Shown piece after piece: positions 26,368 to 34,736 of a stretch of 64,000 bases of DNA. Source of the DNA: MGBC120314 sp051877855 (lineage in GTDB: Bacteria > Bacillota > Clostridia > Lachnospirales > Lachnospiraceae); contig JBJEJH010000061.1 of assembly GCA_051877855.1 (NCBI GenBank), positions 122,981 to 186,980 on the forward strand, read 5' to 3'. The position numbers and the translations under genes were made by a program. Under the pieces are notes generated by a model. It was given only the letters and a program-made list of their open reading frames with translations. It was not told where the DNA came from and ran no database searches. Each line of letters begins with the position of its first letter. Position 1 is the first letter of the stretch.

Positions 26368-27850
26368 TACTTCCTCCCAAATATTTTCTCAATACAAAGC
26401 ACATCGTTGTGCCCTCTCCTTCCTTACTCTCCGCCCAGATGCGACCGCCGTGTTCCTCGATGATCTTCTTTACGATGGCCAGTCCAATACCATTTCCGCC
26501 TATAGTCGAATTGCGTGACTCATCCCCGCGATACATCCGTTCAAAAATGTGTGGAAGATCCTTCTTGGCAATTCCCATGCCATTATCCTGAATCTCCACA
26601 CGGATAAAGTCACCCTCATCCTTGACGCGCATATCAATTTCCGTCCTCCGATCACCATGATACTTGATGGAATTACTGATAATATTATTAATCACGCGGC
26701 CTAGCTGTTCCGCATCTGCAATGAATTTCACATCGTTGTCCAGCTCATAGGAATAAGAGAAATCAATTCCCTTCGCCTCCAATTCCACCATCAGACTGTC
26801 ACTGCAATCTGCAAAATATTCCTGCACCGACAGCTGGTTGAAGGAATAAGGGATGCGGTTCGTATCAATCTTTGAATACAATGTCAGTTCATCGATAAGC
26901 TTATCCATCTCCACCGCCTTGTTATAGATCGTCTGAAGATATTTATCACGCTTTTCCTCGGTCACCGCCACTCCATCCCGAAGTCCTTCCACATAACCCT
27001 TGACCGCCGTGATCGGCGTCTTAAGGTCATGGGAAATATTACGAATCAATTCCTTACTCTCCCGATCCGACTGAAGAGAATTCTCTGCGGACTCCTTTAA
27101 TTTTTGCCGCATAAATTCAAAATCACGGCACAACTCGCTAATTTCATCCGTTCCCTCAGCCTTCACTTCAAAATCCAGATTGCCCTCCGCAATGGCACGG
27201 GACGCCTCACGAAGTCGGTTAAGAGGAATGATCGTGGCATGATAGATCCAGGTAATCATAATACCACTGATGCAAACCAGTACCAGTACAATGACCACAA
27301 TATTCTCCTGCCATAAAACCTTTAACCGTGCCATCAGCATGTCCAGCCGAACAATCAGCGAAATAGAATATTCTTCACCCTTCTCCGTCACCACATCAAT
27401 CTGGCTGATGACACATTTGCGATTGCCCCCATAGTAGATGCTTTTATCCGGCAGCATCAGAAAATCTCCATAGTCCGGCAAAATGTTGTTAACATCCTCC
27501 TCAGACAGTTCAGCACTGATATAAACGTATTCTTCATTTTTACGTACAACAATATCTGCAGCCTGCCTTGTCAATTTCTTGTCCAGATTTTCAAAATAGC
27601 CCACATCTTCCAAAATCTCCGGATTCTCGGATAAGTCTTCTTCAATCTCCTGATGGAGCTGATTGGCTGCCTTGGTAATGATCTCCACCGGATTATTAAA
27701 GAGCTCCAGACTCATCCCTTCGATACCATATTGTGAATTGATCTTCCGTATCTGATTGCTCACCAGGGCCCAGCCAAAGAGTGATATCAGCATAATCGGG
27801 GCCACCGCCATGATACAGAAAGATAGTTTTAATCGCGTTTTTAGTTTCAC
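26360..27850 (-). CDS. Membrane sensor histidine kinase
   Basis: 496 residues: membrane helix at about 8-30, an extracytoplasmic sensor domain of about 150 residues, second helix at about 187-210, HAMP linker, then the HisKA domain with the phospho-acceptor in NISHDLKTPITAV. The ATPase domain has the N box (NIISNSIKYHG), G1 (IQDNGMGI), F box (IFERMYRGDES) and G2 (GGNGIGLAIV). All catalytic motifs are intact. It partners the response regulator whose gene it overlaps. The pair lies between two inverted copies of a palindromic element. Confidence 0.94.
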   Translation of the reverse strand: MKLKTRLKLSFCIMAVAPIMLISLFGWALVSNQIRKINSQYGIEGMSLELFNNPVEIITKAANQLHQEIEEDLSENPEILEDVGYFENLDKKLTRQAADIVVRKNEEYVYISAELSEEDVNNILPDYGDFLMLPDKSIYYGGNRKCVISQIDVVTEKGEEYSISLIVRLDMLMARLKVLWQENIVVIVLVLVCISGIMITWIYHATIIPLNRLREASRAIAEGNLDFEVKAEGTDEISELCRDFEFMRQKLKESAENSLQSDRESKELIRNISHDLKTPITAVKGYVEGLRDGVAVTEEKRDKYLQTIYNKAVEMDKLIDELTLYSKIDTNRIPYSFNQLSVQEYFADCSDSLMVELEAKGIDFSYSYELDNDVKFIADAEQLGRVINNIISNSIKYHGDRRTEIDMRVKDEGDFIRVEIQDNGMGIAKKDLPHIFERMYRGDESRNSTIGGNGIGLAIVKKIIEEHGGRIWAESKEGEGTTMCFVLRKYLGGSNE

Positions 27851-27932
27851 TTTTCTTCCTTCTTTACGATCTTTTATTTCATTCTATCATAGTTTAAGCC
27901 AAATAAATCTTAAAATTTAATTAATTTAATCG

Positions 27933-27984
27933 AAAAAGGGGATGTCGCCTCACGAAAATTCATTCGTTAAAGCGACATCCCCTC
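27933..27984 (-). terminator. Terminator downstream of metK
   Basis: A perfect 11-bp inverted repeat, GGGGATGTCGC (27938-27948) with GCGACATCCCC (27972-27982). A second small hairpin lies in the loop, and a run of T follows on the minus strand. It lies 184 bases after the metK stop, beyond the palindromic element, and ends the metK transcript before the kinase gene. With the repeat it fills the 317-base space between the two genes. Confidence 0.85.
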
Positions 27985-28034
27985 TTGAATCTGTCTATTT
28001 TGGTCTTACGAAACTTCTATTTCTATAAGATAAT

Positions 28035-28158
28035 GTTTGTGTATAATTATTTCGTGGCAATTGCGAGCCGTCGGTACTTAGACGCCGTTCTTAGGCGTCT
28101 TATGTACCGCTACGGTAAGCTCTTAGTGCAAACGTGCCTCGAAATAATATACACAAAC
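28035..28158. repeat. Palindromic intergenic element, copy 2 (inverted)
   Basis: The reverse complement matches copy 1 (25507-25631) over nearly its whole length, including the terminal repeats and the central hairpin; differences are mostly in the hairpin, where paired changes appear (GGCGCC in copy 1, GACGCC/GGCGTC-type pairing here). It lies 10 bases after the metK stop and before its terminator, so it is transcribed as part of the metK 3' region. Confidence 0.8.
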
Positions 28159-28167
28159 TTATTAATC

Positions 28168-29355
28168 TTACAGATACTTCTTTAATGCATCAACCTTGTC
28201 CAACGCTTCCCAAGGAAGGTCAAGATCATTACGTCCAAAATGTCCGTAAGCTGCAGTCTGCTTGTAGATTGGTCTCCTAAGATCAAGCATCTTAATAATT
28301 CCGGCCGGTCTGAGATCGAAGTTTTCACGAACGACTTCAACCAATTTTTCATTAGAAAGCTTACCGGTACCAAATGTATCCACCATAACGGAAGTCGGAT
28401 GTGCAACACCGATTGCATAGGAAAGCTGAATCTCACAACGATCTGCAAGACCTGCTGCTACAATGTTCTTAGCAACATAACGCGCTGCGTAAGCTGCAGA
28501 ACGGTCAACCTTAGTGCAATCTTTACCGGAGAAAGCTCCGCCACCGTGACGTGCATAACCACCGTATGTATCTACGATGATCTTACGTCCTGTAAGGCCT
28601 GCATCACCATTTGGTCCACCGATAACGAAACGTCCTGTCGGATTGATAAAGATCTTTGTTGCTTCGTCAATCATCTTAGGATCAACAACGGCATTGATAA
28701 CATACTTACGAATATCTGCATGAATCTGTTCCTGTGAAACAGCTGCATCATGCTGTGTAGATACTACGATAGCATCAAGACGAACCGGCTTGTCATTCTC
28801 ATCATATTCTACGGAAACCTGTGTCTTGCCATCAGCACGAAGATATGCCAATGTTCCGTCCTTACGAACCTTGGTAAGCTGTCTTGCCAGCTTGTGTGCA
28901 AGAGCAATCGGATATGGCATATACTCTTCGGTCTCGTTGGTTGCGAAACCAAACATCATACCCTGATCACCGGCACCGATAGCCTCGATCTGTTCATCGG
29001 TCATCTCACCGGCCTTTGCTTCCAATGCCTTGTCAACACCCATTGCGATATCCGGAGACTGCTTATCCAAAGCAATCATAACCGCACAAGTGTTACCATC
29101 AAATCCCTTCTCGGATGAATCATATCCGATTTCTACTACTGTATCACGCACAACCTGTGCAAAATCAACATTTGCCTTGGTTGTGAGCTCACCGGTCACT
29201 AATACGAAACCTGTACAGGTAACTGCCTCACAAGCTACACGGCTCATAGGATCCTGTGCCATAACCGCATCAAGAATGGCATCAGAAATGTTGTCACAGA
29301 TTTTGTCAGGATGTCCTTCTGTAACGGACTCTGAAGTAAATAAACGCTTTTCCAT
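28168..29355 (-). CDS. metK: S-adenosylmethionine synthetase
   Basis: 395 residues: MEKRLFTSESVTEGHPDKICDNISDAILDA at the start includes the ATP-binding GHPDK; then GAGDQGMMFGFATNET, the GGPNGDAGLTGRKIIVDTYGG methionine/ATP site and GGGAFSGKDCTKVDRSAAYAARY. It makes SAM from methionine and ATP in the cytoplasm. The frame runs open upstream through the riboswitch to 29526, but the ATG at 29355 with GGAGG in front is the start. Expression is controlled by the SAM-I riboswitch and terminator in the leader. Confidence 0.97.
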   Translation of the reverse strand: MEKRLFTSESVTEGHPDKICDNISDAILDAVMAQDPMSRVACEAVTCTGFVLVTGELTTKANVDFAQVVRDTVVEIGYDSSEKGFDGNTCAVMIALDKQSPDIAMGVDKALEAKAGEMTDEQIEAIGAGDQGMMFGFATNETEEYMPYPIALAHKLARQLTKVRKDGTLAYLRADGKTQVSVEYDENDKPVRLDAIVVSTQHDAAVSQEQIHADIRKYVINAVVDPKMIDEATKIFINPTGRFVIGGPNGDAGLTGRKIIVDTYGGYARHGGGAFSGKDCTKVDRSAAYAARYVAKNIVAAGLADRCEIQLSYAIGVAHPTSVMVDTFGTGKLSNEKLVEVVRENFDLRPAGIIKMLDLRRPIYKQTAAYGHFGRNDLDLPWEALDKVDALKKYL

Positions 29356-29388
29356 ATTATACCTCCATTTTAAAATATAGTTATCAAG

Positions 29389-29414
29389 AAAAAAAAGCCC
29401 GGCATAAGCGGACT
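29389..29414 (-). terminator. Expression-platform terminator of the SAM riboswitch
   Basis: On the minus strand AGTCCG (29409-29414) pairs with CGGGCT (29396-29401, one G-U pair), followed by eight T. It lies between the SAM-I aptamer and the metK ribosome binding site, as expected for transcription termination when SAM is bound. Confidence 0.8.
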
Positions 29415-29439
29415 TCATATCAATGCGATATTCATTCCT

Positions 29440-29538
29440 CTTATTGTTCGATTTCTCGCTCAGGTTGGCACCTTCCCAAATCTTAGGGGTTGCCGTGGCT
29501 TCACAGATCCTTTGTATCTCCACCACTCTGAATAAGGG
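29440..29538 (-). ncRNA. SAM-I (S-box) riboswitch
   Basis: The minus-strand leader has the S-box landmarks in order: CTTATTCAGAGTGGTGGAG at the 5' side, TGAAGCCACGGCAACC in the middle, AAGGTGCCAACCTGAG, and a 3' AATAAG that closes the P1 helix with the first CTTATT. It precedes metK and a terminator hairpin. High SAM should stop transcription. Confidence 0.92.
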
Positions 29539-29560
29539 ACTTTATTTTACTTTCTTTTGC

Positions 29561-29588
29561 ATTATAACATATCCCGATAAAACGTCAA
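29561..29588 (-). promoter_or_regulatory. Promoter of the metK transcript
   Basis: On the minus strand TTGACG (29583-29588) and TATAAT (29561-29566) are 16 bases apart, about 20 bases before the riboswitch. Confidence 0.7.
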
Positions 29589-29606
29589 TAGGAATAATGA
29601 CTTTTA

Positions 29607-29635
29607 TTGACTTTTTAGCCAAAAATTCTTATAAT
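29607..29635 (+). promoter_or_regulatory. Promoter of the HD-GYP operon
   Basis: TTGACT (29607-29612) and TATAAT (29630-29635) with 17-base spacing, back to back with the metK promoter and 33 bases before the first HD-GYP gene. Confidence 0.72.
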
Positions 29636-29667
29636 TTACCTATATGTTTTTCTAGAGAGGAATAGCG

Positions 29668-30801
29668 ATGGCAGACAAAAAAATACTTTTTTCATTTGAA
29701 TTAGAACCGGGTATGATCGTAGCCGAAGATGTATACCGTTCCAACGGCGTGATGCTTTTTCCTAAGCACACTATGTTGAACGAAATGATGATTGAAAAGC
29801 TTCCGCTTTACAATATTATGGAACTCCCGATTGTCGATGGTCCTATCGAAAAGCCTGAAATTGACATTGAAAAACTGGTAGAACTTGCCAAGCAGGAAGC
29901 CGCAGCCAAGGAAAAGAATGCAACTGCCGAAAAGACTTATGCATCCAAGGTCAAATCCAGCCCTGAGTTCAAATCATTCAGTGAGAATTACGAAGCAAAC
30001 ATCACTCAGGTCAACGATACCCTGAATAAATTTATCACTGGCGAACAACCGTTAGATACGGAAAAGTTAGTAAATGATACATTGAATCTGATGAAGGGAA
30101 GCTCTCTTCATATTTTCGATATGCTTCACAATCTTCAGGCACACGACGATACCATCTTTGTCCATTCCACAAACGTTGCTTTAATTGCCGCTGCCATCGG
30201 TCGCTGGTTATCCCTGGAGGAAAAGTCCATTCACGAGCTTACTCTGGCCGGGCTCTTACACGACCTTGGTAAAACCGCCATTCCTGTAGAAATATTGAAC
30301 AAACCCGGGAAACTATCCGATGAGGAATTTGACATTATCAAGACCCATCCTAAGAAAAGTTATGAACTGATTCGGGAATTGCCTCTGGATATACGCATCA
30401 AGGAGGCCTGTCTATTGCATCACGAGCGCTGTGACGGATCCGGTTATCCCTTTGGTATTTCCGGCAATAAGATCTCCGAATATGCGAAGATCATCGCTAT
30501 CGCCGATGTATATGATGCCATGACGTCGCCCCGTTCTTACCGCGAAGCGCTTTGCCCATTTAAGGCCATTGAGCTTTTTGAACGTGACGGACTGTACAAA
30601 TACGACCCAAAATTTATTATGACTTTCCTGGAAAATATAGGAGCTTCTTACCTCCACAACAATGTACGCCTAAGTGACGGACGCATCGGAGAGGTTGTAA
30701 TGTTAAATAAGATTTCCTTGTCTAATCCTATGATCAACTGCAATGGTGATTTCATTGATTTGACAAAATATCCTGAATTATCTATCGAAGCGATTGTATA
30801 G
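29668..30801 (+). CDS. HD-GYP domain protein (cyclic-di-GMP phosphodiesterase type)
   Basis: 377 residues. An N-terminal beta-rich segment (FELEPGMIVAEDVYRSNG) is followed by a charged linker, then an HD-GYP domain from about residue 150. It has HSTNVALIAAAIG, LAGLLHDLGKTAIP with the HD pair, KTHPKKSYELI, CLLHHERCDGSGYPFG with the GYP motif, and AIADVYDAMTSPRSYR. All metal ligands are visible, so it is likely to cleave cyclic di-GMP or a related dinucleotide. No receiver or sensor domain is attached. It is followed after 12 bases by a paralogue of the same architecture. Confidence 0.9.
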   Translation: MADKKILFSFELEPGMIVAEDVYRSNGVMLFPKHTMLNEMMIEKLPLYNIMELPIVDGPIEKPEIDIEKLVELAKQEAAAKEKNATAEKTYASKVKSSPEFKSFSENYEANITQVNDTLNKFITGEQPLDTEKLVNDTLNLMKGSSLHIFDMLHNLQAHDDTIFVHSTNVALIAAAIGRWLSLEEKSIHELTLAGLLHDLGKTAIPVEILNKPGKLSDEEFDIIKTHPKKSYELIRELPLDIRIKEACLLHHERCDGSGYPFGISGNKISEYAKIIAIADVYDAMTSPRSYREALCPFKAIELFERDGLYKYDPKFIMTFLENIGASYLHNNVRLSDGRIGEVVMLNKISLSNPMINCNGDFIDLTKYPELSIEAIV

Positions 30802-30813
30802 GGAGGTCTCATT

Positions 30814-31899
30814 ATGGTTAAGATTCGTTTATTTACTTTTGAATTGGAAGCAGGCATGGTTACCGCAGAGGATGTATTCGCCATCCACGGTCAGCTCCTG
30901 GTTCCTGTAAACACCCTTCTCGACAACGAGAGTATTCATAAGATTAAAATATATAACGTCCCTAACGTATCTGTATGGGAAGCAGAACCGGAGGACGCCA
31001 ATCCAACAAACAATGAAACAGAAGAAACTTTCACCCAGCGAATCAAAGCCAGCCAGGAATTTCAGGAATTCAAAGCCAGCTATATTGAAAGTGTTACGGA
31101 ATTTCATGATGAGATCAACGATATCGTTTCAAAAAATGCTCCGATCAATCCGGCGGATTTGCTTGCCAAGACCGCGGAACTATTAGATCCTTCCGCCACC
31201 AGTCTGCATGTTTTTGACATGTTGCACAACATGCGGGAATTTGACGATTCTACCTATGCTCACTGTCTGAACGTATCCTTGTTGTGTCGTATTCTGGGAA
31301 AATGGTTAAAGCTGCCGGAGGACGATATTGACACCTTAACATTAGCCGGTCTTCTCCACGATATCGGAAAGTTGACAACCCCGGAGCAGATTTTGACCAA
31401 GCCGGGCAAACTGACCACCGATGAATATCGTATTATGAAAGCCCATGTAAATGAGGGATATAATTACCTTAAGGATCAAGATCTCGATCCGAGAATCAAG
31501 GAGGCCTGTCTGTTCCATCACGAACGTTGTGACGGCACAGGGTATCCTTTCGGCCTTACCGGGGACAAGATTCCGGAATTTGCCAAGATCACATCCATTG
31601 CCGATGTATATGATGCCATGACCGCAACCCGTGTATATCGTGGTCCGCTATGTCCATTTATCGTAATCCGGCATATTGAAAATGAAGGATACTTAAAGTA
31701 CGACCCGAAAATTCTGATGACTTTCCTTGAAAATGTGGTTTCTTCTTACATCCATACCACAGTGCTTCTAACCGACGGCAGAATTGGTGAAGTTATCATG
31801 ATTAACAAGACCGCGCTTTCCAGACCGATTGTCCGCATCGGAAATGAATTTGTGGACTTATCCCGCAACGGCGACATCGACATTGAAAAAATCGTTTAA
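30814..31899 (+). CDS. HD-GYP domain protein, second tandem copy
   Basis: 361 residues, same layout as its upstream neighbour: FELEAGMVTAEDVFAIHG at the start, then the HD-GYP domain with AHCLNVSLLCRILG, LAGLLHDIGKLTTP, KAHVNEGYNYL, CLFHHERCDGTGYPFG and SIADVYDAMTATRVYR. The metal-binding residues are intact. The two proteins are roughly half identical by eye, so the duplication is old. An AGGGAGG sequence precedes the ATG and the pair forms an operon ended by the terminator at 31927. Confidence 0.9.
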   Translation: MVKIRLFTFELEAGMVTAEDVFAIHGQLLVPVNTLLDNESIHKIKIYNVPNVSVWEAEPEDANPTNNETEETFTQRIKASQEFQEFKASYIESVTEFHDEINDIVSKNAPINPADLLAKTAELLDPSATSLHVFDMLHNMREFDDSTYAHCLNVSLLCRILGKWLKLPEDDIDTLTLAGLLHDIGKLTTPEQILTKPGKLTTDEYRIMKAHVNEGYNYLKDQDLDPRIKEACLFHHERCDGTGYPFGLTGDKIPEFAKITSIADVYDAMTATRVYRGPLCPFIVIRHIENEGYLKYDPKILMTFLENVVSSYIHTTVLLTDGRIGEVIMINKTALSRPIVRIGNEFVDLSRNGDIDIEKIV

Positions 31900-31926
31900 G
31901 AAAAAGAGGATCACAATACATAAAAT

Positions 31927-31978
31927 AAAGGTATTGCCCGGACTCATGTTAAAAACATGAAACAGGCAATACCTTTTT
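31927..31978 (+). terminator. Bidirectional terminator between the HD-GYP operon and murA
   Basis: A 12-bp perfect stem, AAAGGTATTGCC (31927-31938) with GGCAATACCTTT (31965-31976), with an inner CATGTT/AACATG hairpin and T-runs on both strands. Confidence 0.85.
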
Positions 31979-32004
31979 AATTGCATAGCAGAAATGTTAT
32001 CACT

Positions 32005-33297
32005 CTAGCATACTTCCATCTTAAACTTCTGAATCTCTTTCTCACTATCCACCGTTTCAATACGTGCGCCCAGTTTACGCAATTTCTCATCAAAGGCCTC
32101 ATATCCTCTCTGAATGTAGTAGATATCCTCCACCTGAGTATATCCATCTGCCATCAGGCCGGCAATAACCAATGCGGCACCGGCACGAAGATCCGGAGCG
32201 CTGAGAGATGCACCGGTCAACCGTTCCACGCCGTCAATGATAGCAACATTGCCTTCCACCTTGACGCTTGCACCCATACGCACCAGCTCATCCACATATT
32301 TAAAACGATTTTCAAAGATACTTTCTGTGATAACACTTGTTCCCTTCGCCTTGGTTAAAAGCACAGCCATCTGTGGCTGCATATCCGTCGGGAATCCCGG
32401 ATACGGAAGAGTCTTGATATTGGTAGATCGAAGGTTCGGTTTTCCAATGACGCGCACCGCATCATCAAACTCCTCAACTTCACAACCGATCTCCACTAAC
32501 TTTGCCGTCAATGCCTCAAGATGCTTTGGTATAACATTCTGCACATACACATCTCCACCGGTAGCCGCAGCCGCGAACATGAACGTTCCCGCCTCAATCT
32601 GATCCGGTATAATGGAATAGGTAGTTCCATGAAGTCTTGGTACACCGATGATACGAATTACATCCGTACCCGCGCCCTTAATATTCGCACCCATTGCATT
32701 AAGGAAATTACTTACGTCAACAATATGTGGCTCCTTCGCCGCATTCTCAATAATTGTCTTTCCCTCTGCCATTGCCGCTGCCATCATTACATTAATAGTA
32801 GCACCAACGGAAACCACATCCATATAAATATGACGACCCTTAAGACGGCTCGCCTCTGCCTTAATCATTCCATATTCGATCTTGACCTCTGCACCAAGGG
32901 CTTCAAATCCCTTCATATGCTGATCGATTGGTCTCGTTCCGATATTACACCCTCCCGGAAGTGCCACCTCTGCTTTCTTATACTTTCCAAGAAGCGCACC
33001 AATGAGATAGTAAGATGCACGAATTCTCTTAACGTACTCCCCGTCCACATGCACATCGCTGATCGACTTACCATTTATCTGTACTGTATTATCATAGACA
33101 TACTTAACCCTGGCACCGATTCCTTCGATTGCCTGAAGCATGACCTTTACATCTCGAACATTAGGCACATTTTCAATTGTAACAGTATCATCTGTCATGA
33201 TCGCGGCAGCCAGGATTCCAAGCGCGGCATTCTTTGCACCGCCAATAGAAACACAACCTTCAAGCGGCTGTCCACCCTTAATAATATACTGTTCCAT
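32005..33297 (-). CDS. murA: UDP-N-acetylglucosamine 1-carboxyvinyltransferase
   Basis: 430 residues, an EPSP-synthase-fold enzyme for the first committed step of peptidoglycan synthesis. KNAALGILAAAI near the start is the UDP-GlcNAc site. PGGCNIGTRPIDQHMKGFEALGA carries the catalytic, fosfomycin-sensitive Cys, and PYPGFPTDMQPQM and DLRAGAALVIAGL complete the family pattern. The frame reaches a TTG at 33309, but the ATG at 33297 (MEQYIIKGG) has GAGG upstream. Confidence 0.95.
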   Translation of the reverse strand: MEQYIIKGGQPLEGCVSIGGAKNAALGILAAAIMTDDTVTIENVPNVRDVKVMLQAIEGIGARVKYVYDNTVQINGKSISDVHVDGEYVKRIRASYYLIGALLGKYKKAEVALPGGCNIGTRPIDQHMKGFEALGAEVKIEYGMIKAEASRLKGRHIYMDVVSVGATINVMMAAAMAEGKTIIENAAKEPHIVDVSNFLNAMGANIKGAGTDVIRIIGVPRLHGTTYSIIPDQIEAGTFMFAAAATGGDVYVQNVIPKHLEALTAKLVEIGCEVEEFDDAVRVIGKPNLRSTNIKTLPYPGFPTDMQPQMAVLLTKAKGTSVITESIFENRFKYVDELVRMGASVKVEGNVAIIDGVERLTGASLSAPDLRAGAALVIAGLMADGYTQVEDIYYIQRGYEAFDEKLRKLGARIETVDSEKEIQKFKMEVC

Positions 33298-33457
33298 TGC
33301 ACACCTCAAACATATAATTAAAAAAACGCATATAAATATAGTATATCATAAAAATTTTTTTTGTAAATGTGGAATACGTAAAAATAAACAGAGCAACAAG
33401 GCATTTTCTGTACATTTTGCCCACATAATCTTATTTATTCGGATACGTAATCCCATC

Positions 33458-34660
33458 CTAAAGGAAGATGCTTTCAAACAAACGATAGGCATGATCACCG
33501 ATATCAATAATATCCGATGCAGTGAATTTGCCAAGCCCCGCGCACAGAACCAGCACAAAAATATAATATTCCACGTGTGCCTTGATGTCTTCCGTCAACC
33601 GGCGTACACCTTCCTTCATGCCCTCATCTCCCAATACATAGAGTGTAAAGATCAGAATAAAATTACAGATGATAATCGCTGCATAATCCCGGCCATAATC
33701 ACAAGTCAGCACAAACATCGGAATCTCGGCAATCAACACAAACCATGGCATCAATTTACACAAAATATTCTTGTGTGCTCTGCAGAAACATTTCCACAGG
33801 TTCACCAAAATCCTTATCATTGGAATCAAAAAAACAAAAATGGTGACACTCTTGATAACATTATTTGGAAATGGTATCTTGACCAACGGCCCAAACGTGT
33901 CAATGACACTCATATAATATTCAACACGTATCATCATATCTGCCGTAAAATAACATCTTGGAAGATCCGTAGTGGCATCAATGATTGCCAGCGTTTCCTC
34001 GTATGAGTAGTTAATGTGACTGAAGAACTGCATATAAAGGAATGCCACGCATGTCGTAAGCAGTGTTACCACAAAAATACTCTTTCCGTATTTCCTCTTT
34101 AAAATAAATGCAGAGTAGAATAATAAGATCAACACTGCCGGAAAATACTGGAACACAAAGGCCTGGTGTGTCAACACCGCACATACGCACATCAGAGGCG
34201 CCAACCAGATCAGACGGTCATAAATAACCATCAGTGCAATGAGAATCAGACACACCAACAGATACATATCAAATCGTCCATAATTTCCCCAGTAAAAGAG
34301 AAATGCTATAGAACCCGGATTCACCAGAAACAGAGCCAACAGAAAAATGAGTCCATTTCTACTGTCATCATATGCTTTCCATAATATCTTATGCATAAAG
34401 TATAAAGTAAGACCACAAAAAAGCAAAATATTTACAAAAATAAATAAGTAAATTATTTTTATAGTCAGATTGGGTATCACCAATCGAAGAAGACTACCAA
34501 TAAATCCTCTTGAGATAAACCCAAGCCGATAACTCAATGCATATGGCGTAATCGTCCAATGAGTCACTTCGGAAAGAGCTGGTATGTAATAAATTAAATA
34601 CATCATCAGGGTGACCATAAACATCACCTCATACTTATACTTCTTAACAAATTCCTTCAT
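33458..34660 (-). CDS. Multipass membrane protein of unknown function
   Basis: 400 residues with about ten to eleven membrane helices. Between the first two helices is THWTITPYALSYRLGFISRGFIGSLL, and around residue 120 is NPGSIAFLFYWGNYGRFDMYLL, where Gly-Arg-Phe-Asp sits in a loop. The arrangement is like that of glycan-polymerase (EpsG) or GT-C type proteins, but no signature is decisive. It stands alone between murA and the M23 peptidase, so genome context gives only a hint of cell-envelope function. Confidence 0.6.
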   Translation of the reverse strand: MKEFVKKYKYEVMFMVTLMMYLIYYIPALSEVTHWTITPYALSYRLGFISRGFIGSLLRLVIPNLTIKIIYLFIFVNILLFCGLTLYFMHKILWKAYDDSRNGLIFLLALFLVNPGSIAFLFYWGNYGRFDMYLLVCLILIALMVIYDRLIWLAPLMCVCAVLTHQAFVFQYFPAVLILLFYSAFILKRKYGKSIFVVTLLTTCVAFLYMQFFSHINYSYEETLAIIDATTDLPRCYFTADMMIRVEYYMSVIDTFGPLVKIPFPNNVIKSVTIFVFLIPMIRILVNLWKCFCRAHKNILCKLMPWFVLIAEIPMFVLTCDYGRDYAAIIICNFILIFTLYVLGDEGMKEGVRRLTEDIKAHVEYYIFVLVLCAGLGKFTASDIIDIGDHAYRLFESIFL

Positions 34661-34685
34661 TATCTTCTCTCCTGCCTATTGTTCG

Positions 34686-34724
34686 TGCAAAATGCAGAGT
34701 TGACAAATCAACCCTGCATTTTAT
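34686..34724 (-). terminator. Terminator after the M23 peptidase gene
   Basis: AAAATGCAG (34689-34697) pairs with CTGCATTTT (34714-34722), extended by GTTGA/TCAAC around an AAA-rich loop, with T residues on the minus strand. It starts about 13 bases after the peptidase stop codon. Confidence 0.8.
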
Positions 34725-34736
34725 TATACATTCATT

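Noticed and set aside
29356..29526. 57-residue N-terminal extension of MetK
   Set aside because: The extension is translation of the SAM-I riboswitch and its terminator; the ATG at 29355 has GGAGG and begins with the conserved MetK N-terminus.
32521..33321. 266-residue plus-strand frame opposite murA
   Set aside because: It is antisense to murA, with Cys/His/Ile-rich composition and no start signal.
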